Below the pieces are notes generated by a model. That model did not search any database. It saw nothing but the letters and a program-made list of their open reading frames with translations, and had not been told where the DNA came from. Positions 9,101-16,190 of a DNA stretch of 64,000 bases are shown here, piece after piece (within the stretch, counting starts at the first letter, position 1; each line of letters opens with the position of its first letter). A program made the translations under genes and the position numbers. The stretch covers positions 112,372-176,371 of the forward strand of contig NZ_BJUA01000009.1 in the NCBI RefSeq assembly GCF_007989825.1. Reading direction: 5' to 3'. This DNA is from Cellulomonas persica. GTDB taxonomy: Bacteria; Actinomycetota; Actinomycetes; Actinomycetales; Cellulomonadaceae.

Positions 9101-10169
9101 CGAGGTGCTGCTCCCGGTGCGCTCGACGTACTCCGCGAGCACCGCGGTGCGCATCGAGGCGACCGCGACCGGTGTCGCGAACCCTGCGACGGCGACGGCG
9201 TTCGTCGCCGGGCGGTCGGGCGGGCTGGCGGAGCGGTTCACCACCGGCACGGGCGGCTGGGAGGTCACCGAGGCGGGCGGCGCGGTGCTCTCGTGCGACG
9301 CGACCAAGGCCGCGTGCAAGAAGGCGCTCCAGGGCTCGTCGGACAACAACTCGCAGACCATGCTCCCGATCGACGAGGCTCCGGCGAAGGGTGTCCAGCG
9401 GGCCTCGGTCCCGGTGTCGTCGAGCACGACCGTGACCGTGCCGGAGGGCCGCGAGATCGCGTTCGCCGGCCTGTACTGGTCCGCGGTGCGCGGCAGGACG
9501 GACTCGTGGAGCGGGTCGCTCTCGCACGCGCTGCTGCGCGGCCCGGGCGGCGACTACGTGCCGGTCACGGGCGACCCGACGCAGCGCACCGACAACGTGT
9601 CGCGCGCCTACTACTCGGCGTTCGCCGACGTCACGAGCCTGGTGCGCGCGCACGGCGGCGGCACCTGGTCGCTCGCCGACATGGCGGTCAGCGCCACGCG
9701 GAACGACAAGGACCCGACGTACTACGGCGGGTGGTCGCTCGTCGTCGTCTACTCCGCCCCCGGCGGCTCGCGCGTGACGGTCTATGACGGCGGGCTGTGG
9801 GTCGGCACGTCGACGCCGCCGCCCGCGTTCCGGTTCGCCGCCCCGGCCGGCTCGACCGCCCGCGTGGGCGTGGTCGGCTGGGAGGGCGACCGCTCGCTCA
9901 CCGGGGACCGCATGCGGCTCGGCGGGCTGTGCACGAGCGCGGTGACGGACCTGGTGCCGCTGCGCGCGGACGGGTCGAAGGGCGACGCGGCCAACGCGTT
10001 CGACTCCTCGGCGGTCGGGTGGCGCTCGTCGTCGTCGCTCGGCATCGACGCCAAGGGCTTCGTGCCCGCGAAGCTGCCGTGCGAGGTCTCGTCGCTGACG
10101 CCCAGCACGTCGGGCGACCAGTACCTCGTCGGGGCGATCACGCTGCGCTCGGAGCCGGTCGAGCCCTGA
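6168..10169 (+). CDS. Membrane-anchored ECF-type sigma factor fused to zinc finger, Pro/Thr stalk and large DUF11/DUF3344-like extracellular region
   Basis: 1,333 aa in one frame. Sigma region 2 lies at ~8-70 (DAELISAARAGDESAFAGLY, ADDVVADAFTAVY) and region 4 at ~125-185 (SLPERWQAVLWHTEVEG, HTH). An anti-sigma-like H-x3-C-x2-C follows (H223, C227, C230). A hydrophobic segment is at ~246-265, a Gly/Ala linker leads to a strong membrane segment at ~331-360, then an EPTSEPT-rich stalk (~378-475). After that come several Ig-like DUF11 modules and a C-terminal DUF3344-like domain with the GGWSLVVVY motif. Sigma-70 ECF factors normally end near residue 200. GTG 6168 follows GAGGACGGGG; upstream starts at 6102 and 6078 are in frame. 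Most of the protein is probably outside the cell. Confidence 0.8.
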   Translation: MEAQAAVARSDAELISAARAGDESAFAGLYERHAAAATIVARRYTDDHADADDVVADAFTAVYSALRRGNGPDEAFRAYLFTVVRRTASVRREGARRVRPTDDLATLEAGTALAGTAEEPALEGFERGVVARAFHSLPERWQAVLWHTEVEGLTPAEVAPVLGLTANGVAALAYRAREGLRQAYLQQHLRDPLDEGCRAVASSLGAYVRGGLGARESGKVDKHLEDCGECRALLLEVGDVNHGMRAVIAPLVLGLAGIGALSSGLPIGGGALVGAGAAAGAGAGASGDPGTAGGATGGGGAGAGGGAAAGGAAGGAAVAAGSGGAAGAGGLAALLASIPAGVAAGVAGAVVVAAVAVAVVLGLDDTPQQIVEADPLPTVTVTTTPAPTGSASAGPTPGPTTSSTPAPAPSTRVVPPGGDLTTDPTSAPTAEPTGEPTSEPTSEPTSRPTSEPTSDPEPTQEPTSEPTTEPTTPPRAPEVVVSLPPAGLVLTGGLSAQELVITLRNEGEQAALGLEAELTLPDGVRLDGIEGAAVRVLDATSGGGTALGAADPAGTGLAGTTLEGSIFAPGGWPPAAGVPAAEDWTCRGVRTQVATCTLAELPGGDAARLVVRVSIDEEFDEDDAPVGLVVTGPGVDYRPPPIDVHVTPSPARLAVSRLQEPVSLVAGRERDATFALVNAGRSAATRVEADVRLPDGVSWTGRVAAPWTCATPARAVLSCAADGVSGRAAVPLTLGLAVERSATLDAIPLVLRPSPTSAGADEVVPATLAQPATLALAGTDLAVSGGRTSALTLTASNTGDLDSEPVSLDVRLPQGVTWTGDDELALWACAATEADEVRCDGPALAAGGSADLELTVRAAAGTVGALADVVVTATAPDADAAEPLALAATGRAPALAVQGASVVLQSDDAGQLAFAVEVERPDEGAADAADVLARVALPGNLVVDLTQAALPVPGECTPDTGGRAVECRWPGIAAGELAEVLLPVRSTYSASTAVRIEATATGVANPATATAFVAGRSGGLAERFTTGTGGWEVTEAGGAVLSCDATKAACKKALQGSSDNNSQTMLPIDEAPAKGVQRASVPVSSSTTVTVPEGREIAFAGLYWSAVRGRTDSWSGSLSHALLRGPGGDYVPVTGDPTQRTDNVSRAYYSAFADVTSLVRAHGGGTWSLADMAVSATRNDKDPTYYGGWSLVVVYSAPGGSRVTVYDGGLWVGTSTPPPAFRFAAPAGSTARVGVVGWEGDRSLTGDRMRLGGLCTSAVTDLVPLRADGSKGDAANAFDSSAVGWRSSSSLGIDAKGFVPAKLPCEVSSLTPSTSGDQYLVGAITLRSEPVEP

Positions 10170-10223
10170 CACCGCGGCCCGGCGCGTGCGTCGGGTGGTG
10201 CGCTCGTCGCCGCGTGCGGGAGG

Positions 10224-10889
10224 TCAGTCGGTGCGCTCGGTGGCCGCGACGACGGCCGCGTCGACGGGCACGACGCCCGAGACCAGCTCGAGCGTGAGGC
10301 CGGCCGTGGCCGGCTGCTCGAGCAGCGACGCGACCACCGCCGCCACGTCCTGCCGCGGGACGGCCCCGCGCGGGACCGACTCCTCGAGCAGCACCTGACC
10401 CGTCGGCTCGTCGTCCGTCAGCCGCCCGGGACGCAGGATCGTCCAGTCCAGGTCCCGCTCCCGCAGGTCCCGCTCGCTCGCCGCCTTGGCGCGCAGGTAC
10501 GCCGCGAACACGTCGTCGGTGCCCGCGGGCGGCTCGGTGTCGACGCCCATCGACGAGATGAGCACGTAGCGGCTGACCCCCGCCTGCTCGGCGGCCTCCG
10601 CGAGCAGTGCCGCGGCCGCACGGTCCACCGAGTCCTTGCGACCCGCGCCGCTGCCCGGTCCCGCACCGGCCGCGAACACGACCGCCTCGGCGCCCGTGAT
10701 GGCGCCCGCGACGTCCGCGACGTTGCACCGCTCGAGGTCCAGGACCACCGCCTCGGCACCGTCCGACGTGACGTCGTCGACCTGGTTGAGCGAGCGGATC
10801 AACGCGATGGGCACGTCCCCGCGCGCAGCCAGCACCCGACTGAGGTGTCGGGCCACCTTCCCGTGACCGCCGGCGACCGCGACTCGCAT
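10224..10889 (-). CDS. Atypical SDR / NAD(P)-binding protein
   Basis: 221 aa. The N-terminal AVAGGHGKVARHL is the glycine-rich NAD(P)-binding loop of atypical short-chain dehydrogenases (YwnB/NmrA-like). VFAAGAGPGS, YVLISSMGVD and the late WTILRPGRLTDD strengthen this. The canonical YxxxK is not evident, as is usual for the atypical group, so it may be a redox sensor or reductase. ATG 10889 has TACCGT seven nt upstream, so it is probably leaderless. Confidence 0.75.
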   Translation of the reverse strand: MRVAVAGGHGKVARHLSRVLAARGDVPIALIRSLNQVDDVTSDGAEAVVLDLERCNVADVAGAITGAEAVVFAAGAGPGSGAGRKDSVDRAAAALLAEAAEQAGVSRYVLISSMGVDTEPPAGTDDVFAAYLRAKAASERDLRERDLDWTILRPGRLTDDEPTGQVLLEESVPRGAVPRQDVAAVVASLLEQPATAGLTLELVSGVVPVDAAVVAATERTD

Positions 10890-10989
10890 GCGGACCACGG
10901 TAAGCAGCGACCGCCAGGACGGCGACCGCAGACTCACGACGACGTTCGTCGGCCTGTGAGGACGACGTCCCGCCGTGGCGGACGGACGG

Positions 10990-11625
10990 TCAGACGACGC
11001 CGTACAGGCGGTCGCCCGCGTCGCCCAGGCCGGGGACGATGTACGCCTTCTCGTTCAGGCGCTCGTCGACCGCCGCGACGACGACCTGCACGTCGGCGCG
11101 GTCACCGACGAAGTCCTCGACGACCTTCAGGCCCTCGGGCGCCGCGAGCAGGCACACGGCCGTGACGTCGTGCGCGCCGCGCTGCAGCAGGTAGTCGATC
11201 GCGGCCACCAGCGTGCCGCCCGTCGCGAGCATCGGGTCCAGCAGGAAGCACTGGCGGCCCGACAGGTCCTCGGGGAGACGGTTCGCGTACGTGATCGCCT
11301 CGAGCGTCTCCTCGTCGCGCTGCATGCCGAGGAAGCCGACCTCCGCCGACGGCAGGAGGCGCGTCATGCCGTCGAGCATCCCGAGCCCGGCGCGCAGGAT
11401 CGGCACGACCAGCGGGCGCGGCTGCGCGAGCTTGGTGCCCGTGGTGACCGCGACGGGGGTCTGGATCTCGACCTCACGCGTGCGCACGTCCCGCGTCGCC
11501 TCGTACGCGAGGAGCGTCACGAGCTCGTCGACGAGGAGCCGGAAGGTGGCTGACGGAGTGCCCTGGTCCCGCAGGACCGTGAGCTTGTGGGCGACGAGCG
11601 GGTGGTCCGCGACGTGCAGGCGCAT
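10990..11625 (-). CDS. upp: Uracil phosphoribosyltransferase
   Basis: 211 aa, the usual length. It converts uracil plus PRPP to UMP in pyrimidine salvage. The PRPP-binding loop is DPMLATGGT (130-138), the N-terminal [13 protein letters not shown] and the C-terminal DAGDRLYG uracil-binding signature are intact. The ATG is preceded by TAACCT at 6 nt spacing, so the mRNA is probably leaderless. It is divergent from tadA, with 90 bp between start codons. Confidence 0.97.
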   Translation of the reverse strand: MRLHVADHPLVAHKLTVLRDQGTPSATFRLLVDELVTLLAYEATRDVRTREVEIQTPVAVTTGTKLAQPRPLVVPILRAGLGMLDGMTRLLPSAEVGFLGMQRDEETLEAITYANRLPEDLSGRQCFLLDPMLATGGTLVAAIDYLLQRGAHDVTAVCLLAAPEGLKVVEDFVGDRADVQVVVAAVDERLNEKAYIVPGLGDAGDRLYGVV

Positions 11626-11715
11626 GCCCGCAGGTTACTCGCCGGTCCGCGCGTCCGTGCAGGACGCCCCGTTGTGGGTGTGGTCCGACGAGGGGCGGTG
11701 CGCCATAGTGACGCC

Positions 11716-12198
11716 ATGTTCACCAGCGGCCGGCCTGTGGAGCCCGCCGACGCCTGGGCGATGGGGCTCGCGCTCGACGAGGCACGCCGCGCGATCCGCA
11801 CGGGGGACGTCCCGGTCGGTGCGGTGGTGATCGACCCGACGGGCGTCGTCGTCGGACGCGGTCGCAACGCCCGCGAGGCCGACGACGACCCCACCGGGCA
11901 CGCCGAGGTGCGCGCCCTGCGCGCGGCGGCCGAGACCCTGCGCCGCTGGCGGCTCGACGACTGCACGCTCGTCGTGACCCTCGAACCGTGCCTCATGTGC
12001 GCGGGCGCGACCGTGCTGGCGCGCATCCCGCGGCTCGTCCTGGGCGCGTGGGACCCCAAGGCCGGCGCGTGCGGGTCGCAGTGGGACGTGGTGCGCGACC
12101 GGCGGCTCAACCACCGCGTCGAGGTGGTCGGTGGCGTGCGCGAGGACGAGTGCGGGGCGCTGCTGCGGCACTTCTTCGAGCTGCAGCGCGAGGAGTGA
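11716..12198 (+). CDS. tadA: tRNA adenosine(34) deaminase
   Basis: 160 aa. It deaminates the wobble adenosine of tRNA-Arg(ACG) to inosine. The zinc site is complete: H62-A-E64 and P91-C92-L-M-C95. The C-terminal GACGSQWDVV segment is typical of TadA rather than of cytidine deaminases. ATG 11716 lies six nt after CATAGT, so leaderless translation is likely. An in-frame ATG at codon 16 would give a shorter form. Confidence 0.93.
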   Translation: MFTSGRPVEPADAWAMGLALDEARRAIRTGDVPVGAVVIDPTGVVVGRGRNAREADDDPTGHAEVRALRAAAETLRRWRLDDCTLVVTLEPCLMCAGATVLARIPRLVLGAWDPKAGACGSQWDVVRDRRLNHRVEVVGGVREDECGALLRHFFELQREE

Positions 12199-12210
12199 CC
12201 GCCTCGTTGG

Positions 12211-13077
12211 TCACGCGCCGGTGTGCGGTGACGGCAGCACCTGCGCGAGCTCGTCGAGCGTCTCCGACGTCCCCGCGTTCAGCGTGACCGTCGCGTAGCG
12301 GTCGCCGCGCGTCGCGCCACGGTTCACGACGACGACCGGCTTGCCCGCCTGCGCCGCGTGCCGCACGAACCGCAACCCCGACTGCACGGTGAGCGACGAC
12401 CCCGCGACCAGCAGCGCATCCCCCTCGTCGACCAGCGCGTACGCGCGATCGACCCGCTCCCGTGGCACCGTCTCCCCGAAGTACACGATGTCCGGCTTCA
12501 ACATCCCGCCGCACACCGCGCAGTCTGCGACCCGGAAGTGGCTCGTCGCCTCGATCACCGCATCCGCGTCCGGCGCGATCTCCACGTCCCCGACCGCGCC
12601 GACCTCCTCGACGAAGCCCGGGTTCAGCGCCTCCAACCGGTCCGCGAGCTCACGCCGGCTGATCACCGTGCCGCACTGCAGGCAGATCACGCGGTCGTAG
12701 CGGCCGTGCAGGTCGATCACGCGCCGCGACCCCGCCGCCTCGTGCAGCAGGTCCACGTTCTGCGTGATGATCCCCAGCACCACACCCCGCTGCTCCAGCG
12801 CGACGAGCGCCTTGTGGCCCGTGTTGGGGAGCGTGCGGTGCACGTGGCGCCAACCCACGTGGTTGCGCGCCCAGTAGTGCCGTCGGAACGCGTCGTCGCC
12901 CACGAACTGCTGGAACGTCATCGGTGTGCGCGGCGGTGAGTCCGGGCCGCGGTAGTCCGGAATCCCCGAGTCCGTCGAGACGCCCGCACCCGTCAGCACC
13001 GTGAGCCGGTGCCCCGCGAGCGCGTCGACCACGTCGCCGAGCGAAGCGGTCGTCACGGGGCGTGCGTCGGTGCTCAC
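12211..13077 (-). CDS. Sir2-family NAD-dependent protein deacylase
   Basis: 288 aa. The NAD-binding GAGVSTDSGIPDYRG (30-44), TQNVD (105-109), catalytic HG (H124) and the four zinc cysteines (C132, C135, C186, C189) are present. It probably removes acyl groups from protein lysines in the cytoplasm. GTG 13077 follows TACCGT with six nt spacing, which again fits a leaderless transcript. It is convergent with tadA, with only 12 bp between the stop codons. Confidence 0.92.
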   Translation of the reverse strand: MSTDARPVTTASLGDVVDALAGHRLTVLTGAGVSTDSGIPDYRGPDSPPRTPMTFQQFVGDDAFRRHYWARNHVGWRHVHRTLPNTGHKALVALEQRGVVLGIITQNVDLLHEAAGSRRVIDLHGRYDRVICLQCGTVISRRELADRLEALNPGFVEEVGAVGDVEIAPDADAVIEATSHFRVADCAVCGGMLKPDIVYFGETVPRERVDRAYALVDEGDALLVAGSSLTVQSGLRFVRHAAQAGKPVVVVNRGATRGDRYATVTLNAGTSETLDELAQVLPSPHTGA

Positions 13078-13164
13078 GCCTCCACGGTAGGCCCGGTGCT
13101 GCGGGCTCGCCGGTGTGGTGGCGCGCTCGCCGGTGCCGGTCCCTGGCCTCGGCGTGGACCCGGA

Positions 13165-13194
13165 TTCGGTGCATCGGCCCCGACCGGGTACCCT
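13165..13194 (+). promoter_or_regulatory. Candidate promoter of tRNA-Ser(CGA)
   Basis: TTCGGT (13165-13170) and TACCCT (13189-13194) are separated by 18 bp, and the tRNA starts 10 nt downstream. Confidence 0.5.
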
Positions 13195-13204
13195 TCTGCA
13201 CCGA

Positions 13205-13291
13205 GGTAGCGTGTCCGAGCGGCCTAAGGAGCACGCCTCGAAAGCGTGTGTGGGTGAAAGTCCACCGTGGGTTCAAATCCCACCGCTACCG
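13205..13291 (+). tRNA. tRNA-Ser (anticodon CGA)
   Basis: 87 nt with a long variable arm typical of class II serine tRNAs. The acceptor stem GGTAGCG pairs with CGCTACC and the discriminator is G. The anticodon CGA sits in the loop flanked by ACGCCT and AAGCGT, and the T-arm reads GGGTTCAAATCCC. CCA is not encoded. Confidence 0.97.
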
Positions 13292-13297
13292 CCACCC

Positions 13298-13339
13298 GAA
13301 GGGCCCCACCCGCGTGATCGCGCGGCTGTGGGGCCCTTC
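13298..13339 (+). terminator. Terminator of tRNA-Ser(CGA)
   Basis: A 12-bp perfect inverted repeat, GAAGGGCCCCAC with GTGGGGCCCTTC, begins 7 nt after the tRNA. No long T-run follows, as is common at this GC content. Confidence 0.8.
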
Positions 13340-13365
13340 GTCGTATCCGGGTCATAAGGGCAGGG

Positions 13366-13564
13366 TCAGCCGGCCTCGGGTGCGAGGGCGTCGAGAGGGG
13401 TGAGCTTGTCGCGAGCATCGAGGTATCCGGCCGCACGCGCGTGTTCCAGTCGGTCGAAGACACTCGAGCAGGCCGACGTTGAACGCCGCCGCGTCTGACG
13501 CGATGTTCCGATACCGGGCGAGCGCGGCATCCCACGTTTCACTTGCGGCAGCGCTCGGAGCCAT
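13366..13564 (-). pseudogene. Frameshifted small gene remnant behind tRNA-Ser(CGA)
   Basis: Two overlapping minus-strand frames read as one protein if a single-base shift is assumed near 13462. The first part is MAPSAAASETWDAALARYRN to FNVGLLE; the second continues VFDRLEHARAAGYLDARDK to a TGA at 13366. Without the shift both parts end in nonsense. The family is not recognised. Codon use is less GC3-biased than in the flanking genes. Its position just behind a tRNA suggests a leftover of an integrated element. Confidence 0.5.
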
Positions 13565-13604
13565 GACGGCTACCCAGTCCGCGTGGGGCTGCGCGCAGGC
13601 CGTC

Positions 13605-14513
13605 CTAGGCGTTGGTGGCGAGGACTCGGACCGGCAGGGCGCCCGGGCGGACGTGGAACTCGAGCAGGCGGTGCTCGCCGACGGCGTCGCCGTCGAGCTG
13701 GACGGCGGTGGGGTGCCGCGCGGACACCCGGTAGCCGGTCGACTGGTGGCGTTCGAGGTGCTCGTGCGCGCGGCCCCCGGTGAGGACGGTGCGGATCGTG
13801 CGGATCCAGCCGGGTAGGCCGCTCGGGGCGATGACGGCGGCGTCGAGCAGCCCGTCGTCGAGCTGGGCCTCCGGCATGAGTTCCATGCCACCGGTGAGCG
13901 TCCCGCTGTTGCCGATGACCACGGCGCGGACGGTGCGGGAGGTGGCACGGCCGTCGCGGGGCTGCACGCGTGCGGTGAAGCCGCCGCGCGCAGCGGCCTT
14001 GACGCCGGACACCAGGTAGGCGGGCCAGCCGAGGACGCCCTTGAGTCGCTCGTCGGCGTGGGCCATGGTCTCGGCGTCGAGTCCCATGCCCGCCATCACC
14101 AGGAAGACGTGCTCGTCGTCCGAGCCGTCGAGCTTCAGCGCGCCGACGTCGATGCGCGACGTGCGGCCGTCGAGCACGACGGCCAGCGCGTCCTCGAGGC
14201 TGTCGACGGGCAGGCCCAGCGCGCGGGCGAGCAGGTTCCCGGTGCCGGCCGGCAGCAGGCCGAGCGGGACGTCGCCGCCGGCGAGTGCCTCGGCGACGGC
14301 GCGGACCGTGCCGTCCCCGCCGAGCGCGCACACGAGGTCCGCGCCCTGCTCGAGCGCCTCGCGTGTCTGCCCGCTGCCCGGGTCCTCGACGGTCGTCTCG
14401 ATCCACAGGGGCGGCTCGAGCCCGCGCGCCGCGCAGGCCTCGTCGATCACGGCTCGGATCTTCTCGGCGTCGTCGAGCTTGGACGGGTTGGCGACGACGG
14501 CGAGCTGGGTCAT
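13605..14513 (-). CDS. Diacylglycerol kinase family lipid kinase
   Basis: 302 aa. The catalytic domain has ALGGDGTVRAVAEAL (GGDGT at 65-69) and LLPAGTGNLLAR (GTGN at 90-93). The C-terminal region LMPEAQLDDGLLDAAVI and QLDGDAVG is the lipid-binding half of the YegS/DgkB fold. Members phosphorylate diacylglycerol or related lipids. The ATG overlaps the stop of the upstream PAP2 gene by 4 bp, so it is the last gene of a three-gene operon with two lipid phosphatases. Kinase and phosphatases probably act on the same lipid pool. Confidence 0.88.
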   Translation of the reverse strand: MTQLAVVANPSKLDDAEKIRAVIDEACAARGLEPPLWIETTVEDPGSGQTREALEQGADLVCALGGDGTVRAVAEALAGGDVPLGLLPAGTGNLLARALGLPVDSLEDALAVVLDGRTSRIDVGALKLDGSDDEHVFLVMAGMGLDAETMAHADERLKGVLGWPAYLVSGVKAAARGGFTARVQPRDGRATSRTVRAVVIGNSGTLTGGMELMPEAQLDDGLLDAAVIAPSGLPGWIRTIRTVLTGGRAHEHLERHQSTGYRVSARHPTAVQLDGDAVGEHRLLEFHVRPGALPVRVLATNA

Positions 14514-15244
14514 CGGGTGCGCTCCTCGAGGCGATCGGTGGCGGGCTCGTCGTCGGGGAGCGGCGTGCGGCGCAGGTAGTTCCACGCGAGCACCGTGCAG
14601 ACGAGCCCGTTGAGCACGCCGACGACGACGTCGCTGACGTGGTGCATCCCGCGGTACAGACGCGAGTACACGACGAGCATGGGGAGCGCGATCAGGATCA
14701 CGGTGAGGGTGACCCGCAGCCAGGTGCGTTCGATGCGTTGCGCCATCAGCGCGAACGTCACGTACAGCGCGGTCGAGGCGCCCGAGTGCCCGCTCGGGAA
14801 GCTCGAGGTGGGCGGTGCCTCGTCGAGGGCTTCGACGTCTGGTCGTTCCCGGCCGACCACGAGCGCGGAGAGCATGAACACCGAGGCCTGCGTGGCGACG
14901 GCGATCGCGGGTACGACCGCGTACCACCACTGTCGGGTGCGCCACCACACGGCCGCGACGACGACCAGGCAGACCCCGATGATGATCTGGGTGTTGCCGA
15001 TGGTGCTCCCGAACGCGGTCAGCTGGTCGAGCAGCTCGGTGCGACGCGCCACGAACCACTCGTTGACGGCGACCTCACGCTCGCCGAACGTCGCCAGCGG
15101 ACCGACGAGCAGCAACCCGATCCCGACGACCACCGCCCACAGTCCGACGGCGGGCACGCCCACCCGCAGCCCGAGGTCGCGCCCGAACTCGGTGCCCGTC
15201 GGCGCGGACTGGTCGTTCGCGTACCGGTCCAGGTCGAGCCTCAT
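14510..15244 (-). CDS. PAP2-family membrane lipid phosphatase
   Basis: 244 aa, with about six membrane segments. The three PAP2 signatures are visible: GRERPDVEAL, SSFPSGHSGAST and SRLYRGMHHVSDVVVG, containing the catalytic histidines. It is likely to dephosphorylate phosphatidate or undecaprenyl diphosphate. It overlaps both neighbours by 4 bp, so it is translationally coupled. Confidence 0.88.
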   Translation of the reverse strand: MRLDLDRYANDQSAPTGTEFGRDLGLRVGVPAVGLWAVVVGIGLLLVGPLATFGEREVAVNEWFVARRTELLDQLTAFGSTIGNTQIIIGVCLVVVAAVWWRTRQWWYAVVPAIAVATQASVFMLSALVVGRERPDVEALDEAPPTSSFPSGHSGASTALYVTFALMAQRIERTWLRVTLTVILIALPMLVVYSRLYRGMHHVSDVVVGVLNGLVCTVLAWNYLRRTPLPDDEPATDRLEERTR

Positions 15245-16005
15245 CGTGCCTCCTGGGTCGAGTGGACGGACGAGCCGGTGGGCGCGGAGTCATCCGGGGA
15301 CCAGCCTCGGTACCCGAGGTAGGACGCCAGCACCAGCCCCACGCCCAGGACGGTGCCCGCGAGCACGTCGGACGGGAAGTGCGCGCCCAGCAGCACGCGG
15401 TCGAGCGCGGTGAGCACGACGAGCAGACCCGTCCCGGTGACCGCGAGCGCCTTGGCCGCGCGCGTGCGCAGCAACGGCCACACGAGGACGACGAGCACGG
15501 TCGACCAGGCGGCGGTGGTCGAGGCGTGGCCCGAGGGGAAGGAGTAGCCCGAGGCGTGCGAGAGCGGCTCGTCCAGCACGGGCCGGGCCAGCCGGGCGAC
15601 CTCCTTCGCGAGGTTCGCGAACCCCCAGGCCCCGAGCGCCGTCGCGAGCGCCCACCAGGTCCGGGTCTTCATCCCCGTGCGCCACCACACGAGCAGGCAC
15701 GCACCGACGACCACGACGACGATCCGACGGCCCTCGAACGCCCACTGCCAGGCGTTCAGCGCGTCGACGAGCGCCGGGTGCTGCGACGCGAACCTCACGG
15801 CGGCGTGGACGGTCCGCTCGTCGAACCGCACGAGCGGCTCCCACGCGTCGCGCACGAACAGGCCCACCGCGAGCACCGAGGCCGCCGTCGCAGCCGCGGC
15901 CGCGGCGGCACGCAGCAGCCTGCGCGCGCGGCCCGGACCGGACGCCGACGCGCCTGCGGACAGCGGTTCCGGGCGGCGACCGGAGCGCAGGAGGGTGCGG
16001 CTCAT
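15241..16005 (-). CDS. PAP2-family membrane lipid phosphatase (second copy)
   Basis: 254 aa from ATG 16005; an in-frame start at 16104 would add 33 residues. The signatures KEVARLARP, YSFPSGHASTT and RVLLGAHFPSDVLAG are complete. It is only moderately similar to the downstream PAP2 protein, so the pair looks functionally diverged rather than freshly duplicated. It is the first gene of the PAP2-PAP2-DAG kinase operon. Confidence 0.85.
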   Translation of the reverse strand: MSRTLLRSGRRPEPLSAGASASGPGRARRLLRAAAAAAATAASVLAVGLFVRDAWEPLVRFDERTVHAAVRFASQHPALVDALNAWQWAFEGRRIVVVVVGACLLVWWRTGMKTRTWWALATALGAWGFANLAKEVARLARPVLDEPLSHASGYSFPSGHASTTAAWSTVLVVLVWPLLRTRAAKALAVTGTGLLVVLTALDRVLLGAHFPSDVLAGTVLGVGLVLASYLGYRGWSPDDSAPTGSSVHSTQEAR

Positions 16006-16140
16006 CTGCGAAAGCGTGCCACGGGAGCCCCGACCCGGCTCGTCGAGCGGGGTCGAGGTCCCCCGGGCCGCTCGGCCGGCCGAGACCGGGCCTGCGTCGA
16101 GCATCGCCAGTCGCCCGACCCGGCGAGTGGGAGCAGCGAC

Positions 16141-16184
16141 GCACGACGAAGGCCCCGCTCGGTGAGGCGGAGCCTTCGTCGTGC
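16141..16184. terminator. Hairpin terminator of the MFS gene
   Basis: The 13-bp perfect inverted repeat GCACGACGAAGGC / GCCTTCGTCGTGC lies immediately after the stop of the minus-strand MFS gene (16191). Confidence 0.75.
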
Positions 16185-16190
16185 CGGACG

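Noticed and set aside
6105..10172. Very long open frame on the minus strand opposite the sigma-factor gene
   Set aside because: It mirrors the GC3-rich sense gene, is Arg/Gly-rich low-complexity and shows no domain; the plus frame has recognisable sigma and extracellular modules.
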